DNA of 13,631 bases. Source: Actinomycetota bacterium (lineage in GTDB: Bacteria; Actinomycetota; Actinomycetes; Nanopelagicales; Nanopelagicaceae). The notes beneath the pieces were generated by a model. That model did not search any database. It was not told the DNA's origin and was given only the letters and a program-made list of their open reading frames with translations. Of this stretch, positions 7,153 through 13,631 are shown piece by piece. Every line of letters starts with the position of its first letter. Position 1 is the stretch's first letter. The stretch is from positions 1 through 13,631 of the forward strand of contig CANLHE010000007.1 of assembly GCA_947490605.1 (NCBI GenBank), written 5' to 3'. A program made the translations under genes and the position numbers.

Positions 7153-7224
7153 TGCTACCCCCTTTTCAGAGCATAGTCCAAATGTCTATACTACTTTAAA
7201 CTATTTCTACGCTTTGGAGGATCT
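7153..7224. promoter_or_regulatory. Divergent promoter region with a partial dyad
   Basis: 72-bp spacer between the starts of the minus-strand FAD oxidoreductase and the plus-strand Gfo/Idh/MocA gene, so it must hold the signals for at least one and probably both directions. On the plus strand TATACT (7187-7192) is a fair -10 box, with a poor -35 (TTTTCA/TTTCAG) about 17-18 bp upstream. On the minus strand TATGCT (complement of 7170-7175) is a possible -10. An imperfect dyad, ATAGTC at 7173-7178 and GTCTAT at 7184-7189, matches the form ATAGnC-n5-GnCTAT and overlaps these boxes, as an operator would. No regulator gene is in the window. Confidence 0.4.
7216..7220 (+). promoter_or_regulatory. 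Ribosome binding site supporting a GTG start
   Basis: GGAGG four bases before GTG at 7225-7227. It supports the GTG as start of the Gfo/Idh/MocA gene; the nucleotide-binding motif begins only nine residues later, so a later start is not possible without losing the fold. Confidence 0.7.
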
Positions 7225-8430
7225 GTGAAATCACATCGCATAACAATGTTAGGTACTGGCCTAATTGCTGACTTCTACACAATGACATTACATGGTCAGC
7301 GAAATCGAGATTCAGTTGCCGTTGTTTACTCTCGCTCTGAGGAGCGTGGTGATGCCTTCGCTAAGCGATGGAATATTCCAACCTATACAACAAGTATTGA
7401 AGAAGCGATTAATCATCCAGATACAGATGTAATTATTGTTGCACTACCAAACCACATGCATGAAGAGGCAATCACACTTGCTGCAAAGGCTGGTAAAGCA
7501 ATCCTTTGTACTAAACCGCTTGCTAGAAATGCAGCAGAAGCAAAAAGAATTTTAGATACAGTTGAAAAAGCTGGCGTATTCGCTGGTTACTTAGAGGATC
7601 TTTGCTACACACCAAAAACTCTCAAGGCAGTTAAGTCTGTGCAAAGTGGCGCTGTTGGTGATGTGCTGTGGGTTCGCTCTCGTGAAACTCACCCTGGACC
7701 ACACAGTGCTTGGTTCTGGGATGACAAACAAGCAGGTGGTGGCTGCATAGTCGACCTTGGTTGTCACTGCATTGAAATTATTAGAAACTTTGTTGGAAAA
7801 GGTAATCGCCCAGTTGAAGTACTTTGCTGGAAAGATACTTTGGTCCATCCAATTAACGCTGAAGATAATGCAGTTGCATTAATCAAATTTGAATCTGGTG
7901 CGATTGGTCAATTTGAAGTTTCATGGACCTTCCGCGGTGGTATGGATCTACGTGATGAAGTTGCCGGTACTCACGGCACAATCTGGATGAACCACTTCTT
8001 GCGAACTGGATTTGAAATGTTTACCGCCGCAGAAGGTAATTCATATATTGCAGAAAAATCAGAGACTTCAACCGGATGGCTATTCCCAGTTGGCGATGAG
8101 GTAGCAGAGCTTGGTTACGTAGACATGTTCACAGATATGTTTAACTCAATGGAAAGCAAGAAGGATCCAATGGAGACTTTCTATGATGGCTATGTTGTAA
8201 ATGCAATCATGGATGCTTGCTTTAAATCTGCTGAAACGCATGGCTGGGCACCAGTTGAGCTTGATTGGCGTGGTGGTAAAACTCCACGAATTCAAAACAA
8301 GCCATCAATGTACGAAGGTCAAGTAATCATTAAGCAGGAGACTTTGCCAGATGGCCGCGTTAAATTGATCCTAAAGGATCCAAAGACAAATGAATTTAGT
8401 GATCGAGTAGTTGCAACGGTAAACGCTTAA
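7225..8430 (+). CDS. Gfo/Idh/MocA family NAD(P)-dependent oxidoreductase (first copy)
   Basis: Sugar or cyclitol dehydrogenase of 401 residues. The N-terminal Rossmann domain has MLGTGLIA (8-15), strand VAVVYSRS, and [30 protein letters not shown] (71-100) read in parts, with Lys97-Pro98 as the family's EKP motif in TKP form. The C-terminal domain has [15 protein letters not shown] with Asp177, Gly179 and His181, the substrate-side motif DxGx[19 protein letters not shown] is a segment I associate with actinobacterial members. The C-terminal part after about residue 365 ([22 protein letters not shown], in pieces) is an extra tail. It is the only plus-strand gene, and it ends 5 bp from the convergent isomerase gene. 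It shares the family of the gene at 9388-10527 but is clearly different in sequence, so the two are not recent duplicates. Substrate unknown; inositol-like or anhydro-sugar substrates are common in the family. Confidence 0.88.
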   Translation: MKSHRITMLGTGLIADFYTMTLHGQRNRDSVAVVYSRSEERGDAFAKRWNIPTYTTSIEEAINHPDTDVIIVALPNHMHEEAITLAAKAGKAILCTKPLARNAAEAKRILDTVEKAGVFAGYLEDLCYTPKTLKAVKSVQSGAVGDVLWVRSRETHPGPHSAWFWDDKQAGGGCIVDLGCHCIEIIRNFVGKGNRPVEVLCWKDTLVHPINAEDNAVALIKFESGAIGQFEVSWTFRGGMDLRDEVAGTHGTIWMNHFLRTGFEMFTAAEGNSYIAEKSETSTGWLFPVGDEVAELGYVDMFTDMFNSMESKKDPMETFYDGYVVNAIMDACFKSAETHGWAPVELDWRGGKTPRIQNKPSMYEGQVIIKQETLPDGRVKLILKDPKTNEFSDRVVATVNA

Positions 8431-8435
8431 AGCAA

Positions 8436-9359
8436 CTACAAGCTCATTGGCAGCAGGGCAGCAATCTGATTGCGTGCAATCAAAAAGCCCTGCTTAACCT
8501 TTTCATTTGTGCCTTCAAATCTACGATCCTCATGTTCAATACAAAGCACTCCCTCATAGCCAACTTGTGACAAAGTAGCTATGAAGTTTGCCCAATTGAT
8601 CTCACCATAACCTGGAAGTCTTGGTCGTTGCCAGCCAATTCCGCCAGACATAATTCCGTTGTTATATAGACCTTCGCGATCAATCTCCATGTCTTTAACA
8701 TGTGTGTGATAAATACGAGAACCAAACTCTCTAATTACTCGTTCAATATCAATCATCTGCCATAGTAAATGTGATGGATCAAGATTTAATCCAACGGTTG
8801 GACCAAATTTATCAAACATCTCTCGCCAAATCCTTGGCGAGTAGGCAACATTGTGTCCACTTGGCCATTCATCTTTACTAAAAATCATTGGACAATTTTC
8901 AATAGCAATCTTTACATTGCTATCGGTTGCAACTTTAACAATATCTGGCCAAACTTTCTGTGCCTCAGCCCAATTTTCATCTTGAGATTTAGATGCATCA
9001 GCTCCAATAAAAGTGCTAACCACAGGAACACCCATTACACCAGCTGCTCTAATAACTTTCTTGGTGTGCTCGTTAACTAGTTTTCGTTGCTCAGGATCTG
9101 GGTGTAAATTATTTGGATAGTAACCAAGTGCTGACATTTCAATTTTGCGTTCCTTCAATTGACCAACAATCTCTTGGCCACGATCTTTACTTAGATCTTC
9201 AACCTCGATATGAGTGATGCCGGCATATCTGCGATTAGCACCAGAACTTTTTGGCCAACAACAAACCTCTAACATCTCAAATTTTTCTGCAGCTGCCCAC
9301 TCTGCAATTTCAAGCAATGGGACATCTGGTAGTGGCGCGGTTAGTAGTCCGAGTTTCAT
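8436..9359 (-). CDS. Sugar phosphate isomerase/epimerase (xylose isomerase-like TIM barrel)
   Basis: TIM-barrel protein of 307 residues in the AP-endonuclease-2/xylose-isomerase-like family, which includes IolE/IolI and 3-keto-sugar epimerases. Metal ligands can be matched: Glu154 in IAIENCPM, Asp194 and His197 in NLDPSHLLW, His218/His220 with Lys222-Asp223 in YHTHVKDME, and Glu275/Glu277 in CIEHED. LEVCCWP near the N-terminus (30-36) and GYGEINWANFI (250-260) are standard. The AAAGGAG ribosome site is 5-6 nt before the ATG. It lies 28 bp after the second Gfo/Idh/MocA gene and is the last gene of the transporter operon. Such isomerases typically act on the keto-sugar made by a Gfo/Idh/MocA dehydrogenase. 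No terminator hairpin is seen after the stop, where the convergent gene ends. Confidence 0.87.
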   Translation of the reverse strand: MKLGLLTAPLPDVPLLEIAEWAAAEKFEMLEVCCWPKSSGANRRYAGITHIEVEDLSKDRGQEIVGQLKERKIEMSALGYYPNNLHPDPEQRKLVNEHTKKVIRAAGVMGVPVVSTFIGADASKSQDENWAEAQKVWPDIVKVATDSNVKIAIENCPMIFSKDEWPSGHNVAYSPRIWREMFDKFGPTVGLNLDPSHLLWQMIDIERVIREFGSRIYHTHVKDMEIDREGLYNNGIMSGGIGWQRPRLPGYGEINWANFIATLSQVGYEGVLCIEHEDRRFEGTNEKVKQGFLIARNQIAALLPMSL

Positions 9360-9387
9360 TTGCTTCTCCTTTGATTGCCTAGATTAC

Positions 9388-10527
9388 CTATTTGCTTACC
9401 TTAATCCAAGAGGATTTTTTAGAACTTTCTGCGATTGCATCGGTAATTTTCAAGCTACGAACCCCATCTGCAAATGTTGGGTAGGCACCAGAGCTGCTAC
9501 CGGTTTCAATATCTGAATAAACTCTTTCAAAAAGACCACGGAAGGTTTCAGAAAATCCCTCAACATGACCGCCTGGATAAAATGAAATCTTTGCAGCCTC
9601 CGGTGAAAGCATGCTGGGATCTTTATGCAGTACTTCATTTGCTTGGCCGCGATGACCAATCCAAAGTTGCTCTGGGTTTTCTGCATCAAACGCTAATGAT
9701 CCTTTAGGCCCTGAAATTTCCCAATTAATAGAGTTCTTACGACCGGATGAGATTTGTGAGATTGAAATAGTTGCCCGAGCGCCATTTGCAAACCTGATTA
9801 ACACTCCGGCTGCATCATCTGATGACATAGTTACAGTTTCTCGCTTAGAAGTGTTATCAATCGTAAAAGTTTGTACTGGTCCAGTTGGCTTCTGCCTGGT
9901 TGTAACTAACGTGTGAAGCTCAGCCATTACCTCAACAATCTCTAAGCCGGTAACAAAACCAATTTGATCAATTAAATGAGATCCAATATCTGCTACCGCC
10001 CGTAATTCACCTGCTTGTTCTGCTTCAAGACGCCAATTCCAATCTGTATCAAGTGTCAACCAATCTTGGTGGTAATGACCCTTGATATATCTTGGCGTAC
10101 CAATTAAATCTGATTTAACTAATGATCTTGCTTCATGAACCATTGGATAAAACCGGGTGTTAAAACATGTGGCATTAACTAAGCCAGTCTTTTGTGCAAG
10201 TTCAACTAACTCAATACCCTCTTTTGCCGAAAGTGCTAACGGCTTTTCACAAATGACATGCTTACCGGCAGTCATCAATTCTTTAACTTGTGGGTAGTGA
10301 AGTGCGTTTGGTGAGGTTACATGAACAACTGTTATATCTTTATCAGCGGCAATCTCAGCCACCGATTTATATTGTGTGTTGATTGAAAGATTCTCAGCCC
10401 CTCGCTTAGTACTTTCAGCACTACCAGATAAAACACCTTTAACTAAAACACCAGTTCTCCGAATTGACTCAACATGGACTGTGCCAATAAAGCCAGTTCC
10501 AATAACTGCTGCTGAATTAATTTTCAT
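9388..10527 (-). CDS. Gfo/Idh/MocA family NAD(P)-dependent oxidoreductase (second copy)
   Basis: Dehydrogenase of 379 residues with the ATG at 10525-10527. An open frame extends 16 codons further to 10575, but that would overlap the permease gene by 44 bp, and the extra residues are not part of the fold, while MKINSAAVIGTGFIG is a normal family N-terminus. Motifs: IGTGFIG (9-15), VHVTSPNALHYPQ (68-80), CEKPLALSAKEG with Lys95-Pro96, and VADIGSHLIDQI with Asp180, Gly182, His184 and Asp187. HYHQDWLTLDTDWNWRLE (151-168) lies next to the active site and is usual in dehydrogenases of glycosides or large sugars. The start lies 4 bp after the permease stop (10532), and the ribosome site is weak (GAGAA about 14 nt upstream), so translation is probably coupled. 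It acts in the cytoplasm on the imported substrate, an inference from position. Confidence 0.87.
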   Translation of the reverse strand: MKINSAAVIGTGFIGTVHVESIRRTGVLVKGVLSGSAESTKRGAENLSINTQYKSVAEIAADKDITVVHVTSPNALHYPQVKELMTAGKHVICEKPLALSAKEGIELVELAQKTGLVNATCFNTRFYPMVHEARSLVKSDLIGTPRYIKGHYHQDWLTLDTDWNWRLEAEQAGELRAVADIGSHLIDQIGFVTGLEIVEVMAELHTLVTTRQKPTGPVQTFTIDNTSKRETVTMSSDDAAGVLIRFANGARATISISQISSGRKNSINWEISGPKGSLAFDAENPEQLWIGHRGQANEVLHKDPSMLSPEAAKISFYPGGHVEGFSETFRGLFERVYSDIETGSSSGAYPTFADGVRSLKITDAIAESSKKSSWIKVSK

Positions 10528-10531
10528 GCAA

Positions 10532-11560
10532 TTATGAGTTCTCAGATATTTTTGCGTATGTCCAAGCAAGAGCAAGAACTATGGCGCCGTAAATCATTTG
10601 CTTCACTGCTTCAGATGAATTAATAGTTGTTAACAGTGATGACAGCAAAGTAAGGATCAGTGTTCCCATCATTGTTCCCTTATACCCACCAATTCCGCCC
10701 ATAATTGATGTGCCACCAATAACTACTGCTGCGACTGATGGAAGTAAGAATGAATTGGCCAAGCTGAGTGCAACCGCACCTGATTGACCACCTAAAATAA
10801 TTCCACCGATACCGCCGAGAATTGCACACATAACGTAAGTTGTAACTTGAACTTGCCAAACTTTTACACCAGCAAGCCTTGCAGATTGCGCATTATCGCC
10901 AATTGCATAGATCAACCTACCTAGACCGGTTCTAGCTAAAATAAAGAGCACAATTAAACTTACAAGTAGCCAGATAAAAAATGGCCAAGATAAAGTATCA
11001 ACGATTGAAGCAAAAAATGGCCAAGATCTTGGATCTGCTGTCGCTGAGTCAAATACCCAACCACTAGTGTCAATAATTGATGCAGTACTTAGCGTGACAA
11101 GCGCTTCCGGAACTGTTGAACTTCCCTGCAAGAAAGTTGTAACTCCTACAGTAAATACACCAATCAGAACTGCATTCATTCCCAGTGTCATAATCAGTGG
11201 ATTCATTCCTAATAAGCCAACTGCTAATCCATTTATTGCGCCAATCACAATGCAGTACAAAAGTGCGAGAGATAGGGCTACTACTAATCCTGAGGAAGAT
11301 TTAACGCTAACAATGAAAGCGGCACCGGTAGCGATCATTGCTAGGGATAGATCAATTCCTCCGGTAAGCATGCAGATTGTTTGACCGGCTGCCAAAAGTC
11401 CAAGGGCTGCACCTAAATAAAATATGTTTCCGATAGCAGGGATTGAGAAGTTGTAAGGATCAAGTAGCCCAGTAATTATATAAAGGGCAAATAAAATTCC
11501 AGTAAGTGACAACATAGATTTAGAAATTCGTGACTCGTCAAACATTTTTAGCTTAATCAT
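10532..11560 (-). CDS. ABC importer permease, RbsC/BPD_transp_2 type (first of pair)
   Basis: Integral membrane protein of 342 residues with about 8-10 hydrophobic segments, the first at about 16-33. Family marks: LTGGIDLSLAM (65-75), YAIGDNAQSARLAGV (218-232), the helix-breaking loop that contacts the ATPase, and VVIGGTSIMGGIGGYKGT (279-296). RbsC-like proteins form dimers that pass sugars or similar small solutes. The ATG (11558-11560) overlaps the stop of the other permease by 4 bp (ATGA), with GGGG six nt upstream. Residues about 178-200 contain two SWPFF segments 12 residues apart, encoded by a 16-bp direct repeat (see repeat entry), in a stretch between membrane segments. The two permeases differ in sequence, so a heterodimeric channel is likely. 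Confidence 0.9.
   Translation of the reverse strand: MIKLKMFDESRISKSMLSLTGILFALYIITGLLDPYNFSIPAIGNIFYLGAALGLLAAGQTICMLTGGIDLSLAMIATGAAFIVSVKSSSGLVVALSLALLYCIVIGAINGLAVGLLGMNPLIMTLGMNAVLIGVFTVGVTTFLQGSSTVPEALVTLSTASIIDTSGWVFDSATADPRSWPFFASIVDTLSWPFFIWLLVSLIVLFILARTGLGRLIYAIGDNAQSARLAGVKVWQVQVTTYVMCAILGGIGGIILGGQSGAVALSLANSFLLPSVAAVVIGGTSIMGGIGGYKGTMMGTLILTLLSSLLTTINSSEAVKQMIYGAIVLALAWTYAKISENS
10976..11027. repeat. 16-bp perfect direct repeat, 36-bp period, inside permease gene
   Basis: The plus strand reads AAAAAATGGCCAAGAT at 10976-10991 and again at 11012-11027. The offset of 36 bp is exactly 12 codons, so both copies encode the same residues (minus strand) around SWPFF in the permease. 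The bases between the copies and after the second are not alike, so either an old tandem duplication has decayed around a kept core, or the motif was conserved for the protein. Confidence 0.75.
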
Positions 11561-12516
11561 TTTTTCCCCGCCGTCCGTTTGCGAAGTAATCCACCAAGCA
11601 ACACAACAACTATCGTTAATGCTCCAGTTACGATCTGGCTATAAGCAGGATCGATACCAAATGCAAGTAAAATTGTTGGTATAAAGTAAAGAATTAATGC
11701 CGCTAAGGCTGGTCCAACTAATCCACCGACTCCACCGGAGAGTGCCACTCCACCTAGAACAGCTCCAGCAACTGAATTTAAAGTTGCTGTGTTACTTATA
11801 TTTGCGAAAGGACTAGAGCTTAAAGTTATACCAGTCAAAGCTAATCCAGATAGAGCGGCGAATAAACCACCGAAAGCATAAAGCTTAATTCTTGTTAAAT
11901 TAACATTTACTCCAGATAAAAATGCCGCTTCTTTATTGGACCCTATTGCGTACATAGATATGCCAAGTTTGCTTCGGTATAACGGAATCCAAATCAACAA
12001 AATTGGAAGTATTAAGCAGATTAGCGGAGGAATAAAGTTTGGAACTTTTCCAGAGATTAAGTCAGCTAAAGTCTGATTAATTCCACCACCTGGCTGTGGC
12101 ATTACATACATTGCAACTCCAACTAACAAAAAGCTTGTGGCCAGAGTTACGACAATATCTGCAATTCCAGATACAGAAATAATCCAACCAGTTAGAGCTC
12201 CAATCAGGACGCCCACAATGATGAAAACAACTGCAAGCATGAGAGATTTGCTGAATGAGGTATCAAGCATGTATTTAGCAGACAAACAGTTGATTAAGAC
12301 TGCTTCAGCACCAATTGCTAAATTGATTCCGCCGCCGATGATGATTAATGCCTGCCCCATCGACAAAAGAGCAATAGGTAAAATTCCAAGTACAAATGTG
12401 CGGGCTTCATATGCACCAAATTGCGGCAGTTGACTAATACGCCAACCGCCCAATACAACTGCTAAAAGAATAATTGCCAGATTCCAACTTTGTCTTTTAA
12501 TCTGAATTAGATTCAC
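11557..12516 (-). CDS. ABC importer permease, RbsC/BPD_transp_2 type (second of pair)
   Basis: Integral membrane protein of 319 residues if it starts at GTG 12514-12516. An ATG 17 codons upstream (12567) is possible, but those residues (RRGKLVKCRSRNCG) only read the ATPase gene in another frame. The GTG makes a 4-bp GTGA overlap with the ATPase stop, matching the ATGA overlap at its other end. Family marks, numbered from the GTG: IIGGGINLAIGAEAVL (about 59-74), SGIADIVVTLATSFLLVG (about 116-133), YAIGSNKEAAFLSGV (about 189-203) and GAVLGGVALSGGVGGLVG (about 251-268). The first hydrophobic segment starts at about residue 12. It partners the permease at 10532-11560 and the ATPase; all three are translationally linked. 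Confidence 0.88.
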   Translation of the reverse strand: MNLIQIKRQSWNLAIILLAVVLGGWRISQLPQFGAYEARTFVLGILPIALLSMGQALIIIGGGINLAIGAEAVLINCLSAKYMLDTSFSKSLMLAVVFIIVGVLIGALTGWIISVSGIADIVVTLATSFLLVGVAMYVMPQPGGGINQTLADLISGKVPNFIPPLICLILPILLIWIPLYRSKLGISMYAIGSNKEAAFLSGVNVNLTRIKLYAFGGLFAALSGLALTGITLSSSPFANISNTATLNSVAGAVLGGVALSGGVGGLVGPALAALILYFIPTILLAFGIDPAYSQIVTGALTIVVVLLGGLLRKRTAGKK

Positions 12517-13631
12517 TTGGCTACCGCAATTCCGTGAGCGGCATTTAACAAGTTTTCCTCGTCGCACTTATCAATCGGTAAGTCTGCTTGAACTTTGCCT
12601 TCATAAATTACTATTGCACGGTCGCACGCTAGTTGAATTTCACGTAGTTCAGATGTAAAGAGTAAAACTGATTTTCCTTGATTAGCAAACTCGCGTACTA
12701 ATTCGTAAATTTGTTGTTTAGTTCCAACGTCAATTCCTCGAGTTGGATCAAAACATAGTAGAAGATCAAAACCAGTAGTTACCCAACGTCCAATAGTTAC
12801 TTTTTGTTGATTACCGCCAGATAATCTCTTCACTTGAGATTTAGCACGAGTATCAATTTGTAGACTTGAAACCGCATCATCAACTCGAACTTCTTCATCT
12901 TTCGAATTGATAAATCCCCACTTTGAAATTCCTCTAAATCTTGTTAACGCTAAATTTTCTCTAATAGATCGTTGCGGCATAAGTGCAGACTTACGATCTC
13001 CCGGTACATACGAAATACCTAATTTAATTGCATCACTTGGATGGCTAAATATAACTTTTTTACCATTAATTAAAATGTCACCAGACTCTGGATTACTTTC
13101 CCCCGCCAATATTTCAAATAATAAATCCTGTCCTTGCCCTTCAAGGGCTGCTACACCAAGTACTTCGCCTTTCTTAATCGTAAAGCTCAAATCCTTTAGA
13201 TGCTTACCGCCAGATATCCCCTTAATCTCTAGAAATGTCTCATTACTTATATTTGATTTAGATGACCGAGAATCATTTGAATTTCCCTTATTTTTATCAC
13301 CCAACATTGCTTGAACAATCCGCTCTTCACTTCCCTGTGAAGCTTCAAAGGTATCAACATTAACCCCATCTCTTAATACCGTTGCCCGATCACAAATCTC
13401 TTCAATCTCTGCAAGTCGGTGAGAAATAAAGATAATTGACTTACCTTTTGCTTTTTGGTTATTCATAACAGCAATAACTTTTTCTGCTAAATCTATTGGT
13501 AGGGCTGCAGTAATTTCATCTAAAATTAGAAGTTCTGGGTCATGCGATAGCGCACGAGCTAAGTCAATCATTCTAAGCAATGGCAGCTCTATATTTGCCG
13601 CTATTTCATTAAGGTTTACTTTTAAACCCAT
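12513..13631 (-). CDS. Sugar-type ABC importer ATP-binding protein (RbsA/MglA type, double domain), N-terminus outside window
   Basis: Double nucleotide-binding-domain ATPase; 372 codons are visible and about 130 are missing at the right edge. The first in-window Met (13631) is not the true start, because the first domain lacks its Walker A here. Numbered in-window, domain 1 has Walker B LLILDEITAAL (34-44) and the H-loop ISHRL (69-73). Its signature position reads IELPLLRMIDLARALS, without LSGGQ. Domain 2 begins at about 134 with a degenerate Walker A (ALEGQGQDLL), YVPGDRK (208-214), the signature RLSGGNQQKV (269-278), and Walker B LLLCFDPTRGIDVG, where the usual LDEP is CFDP. Its H-loop has SEL, without His. 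Asymmetric domains are common in this family, and some of these changes are subgroup features. The protein energises the permease pair. The matching binding-protein gene is not downstream, so it probably lies upstream of the ATPase, outside the window. Confidence 0.9.
   Translation of the reverse strand: MGLKVNLNEIAANIELPLLRMIDLARALSHDPELLILDEITAALPIDLAEKVIAVMNNQKAKGKSIIFISHRLAEIEEICDRATVLRDGVNVDTFEASQGSEERIVQAMLGDKNKGNSNDSRSSKSNISNETFLEIKGISGGKHLKDLSFTIKKGEVLGVAALEGQGQDLLFEILAGESNPESGDILINGKKVIFSHPSDAIKLGISYVPGDRKSALMPQRSIRENLALTRFRGISKWGFINSKDEEVRVDDAVSSLQIDTRAKSQVKRLSGGNQQKVTIGRWVTTGFDLLLCFDPTRGIDVGTKQQIYELVREFANQGKSVLLFTSELREIQLACDRAIVIYEGKVQADLPIDKCDEENLLNAAHGIAVAK

Noticed and set aside
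8424..8436. GCTTAAAGC dyad at the convergent gene ends as bidirectional terminator
   Set aside because: A four-pair stem with a one-base loop and no T-run cannot act as a normal terminator.
10528..10575. Sixteen-codon N-terminal extension of the second Gfo/Idh/MocA gene
   Set aside because: It overlaps the permease by 44 bp, and the family N-terminus begins at the internal Met followed by the Rossmann strand.
12517..12567. Seventeen-codon N-terminal extension of the second permease
   Set aside because: It only reads the end of the ATPase gene in another frame, and the GTG start makes a standard 4-bp overlap.
12907..13314. Open frame of 135 codons on the plus strand opposite the ATPase
   Set aside because: It is antisense to well-conserved ATPase motifs; similar plus-strand frames at 4147-4380 and 11067-11384 are likewise shadows.
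13629..13631. ATG at the right edge as start of the ATPase
   Set aside because: The protein would begin in the middle of its first nucleotide-binding domain with no Walker A, so the gene must continue beyond the window.
1..13631. tRNA, rRNA, CRISPR, insertion sequence or phage genes
   Set aside because: I read both strands and saw no cloverleaf arms, spaced repeats, transposase motifs or inverted terminal repeats.

Overview
The window is A+T-rich bacterial DNA (roughly 40% G+C by eye) and almost completely packed with genes. It holds 13 protein genes, the largest gap is 135 bp, and there is no RNA gene, insertion sequence, CRISPR array or regulator gene. Small gaps, 4-bp ATGA/GTGA overlaps and good AGGAG-type ribosome sites mark a streamlined genome. 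The protein flavour (D-aminoacylase-like amidohydrolase, Gfo/Idh/MocA dehydrogenases with a xylose-isomerase-like partner, RbsA/RbsC-type importers) combined with low G+C suggests a small-genome actinobacterium such as the freshwater acI group (Nanopelagicales). That placement is an inference from style, not a proof.

Left half (1-7152, all on the minus strand, read right to left): FAD-dependent oxidoreductase, phosphotriesterase-family hydrolase, PLP enzyme of the D-threonine aldolase / D-serine dehydratase type, RidA imine/enamine deaminase, short-chain dehydrogenase, N-acyl-D-amino-acid deacylase-like amidohydrolase. After a 135-bp gap comes a secreted family 1 solute-binding protein that runs off the left edge. 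Gaps within the six enzyme genes are -4 to +38 bp, so they look like one operon. Three of them form a plausible chain: deacylation of an N-acyl-D-amino acid, PLP-dependent removal of water or cleavage, and RidA hydrolysis of the reactive enamine/imine product. The FAD enzyme, the PTE-like hydrolase and the SDR would add oxidation and hydrolysis steps on the same or a linked substrate.

Middle (7153-8430): a 72-bp divergent spacer separates the left operon from a plus-strand Gfo/Idh/MocA dehydrogenase.

Right half (8436-13631, minus strand, read right to left): an RbsA-type double ATPase (cut by the right edge), two RbsC-type permeases joined by 4-bp overlaps, a second Gfo/Idh/MocA dehydrogenase and a sugar phosphate isomerase/epimerase. 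This is an importer-plus-catabolism unit for a sugar or cyclitol. The plus-strand dehydrogenase ends 5 bp from the isomerase, tail to tail, and probably belongs to the same pathway.

The whole window therefore reads as a catabolic island with two uptake systems and two enzyme sets of unknown exact substrate. The most interesting points are the D-amino-acid/RidA enzyme set, key-residue replacements in several enzymes (Cys to Asp in the amidohydrolase, Ser to Thr in the SDR, changed ATPase motifs), a 16-bp in-frame direct repeat in one permease, and the sharply different codon use of the binding-protein gene.
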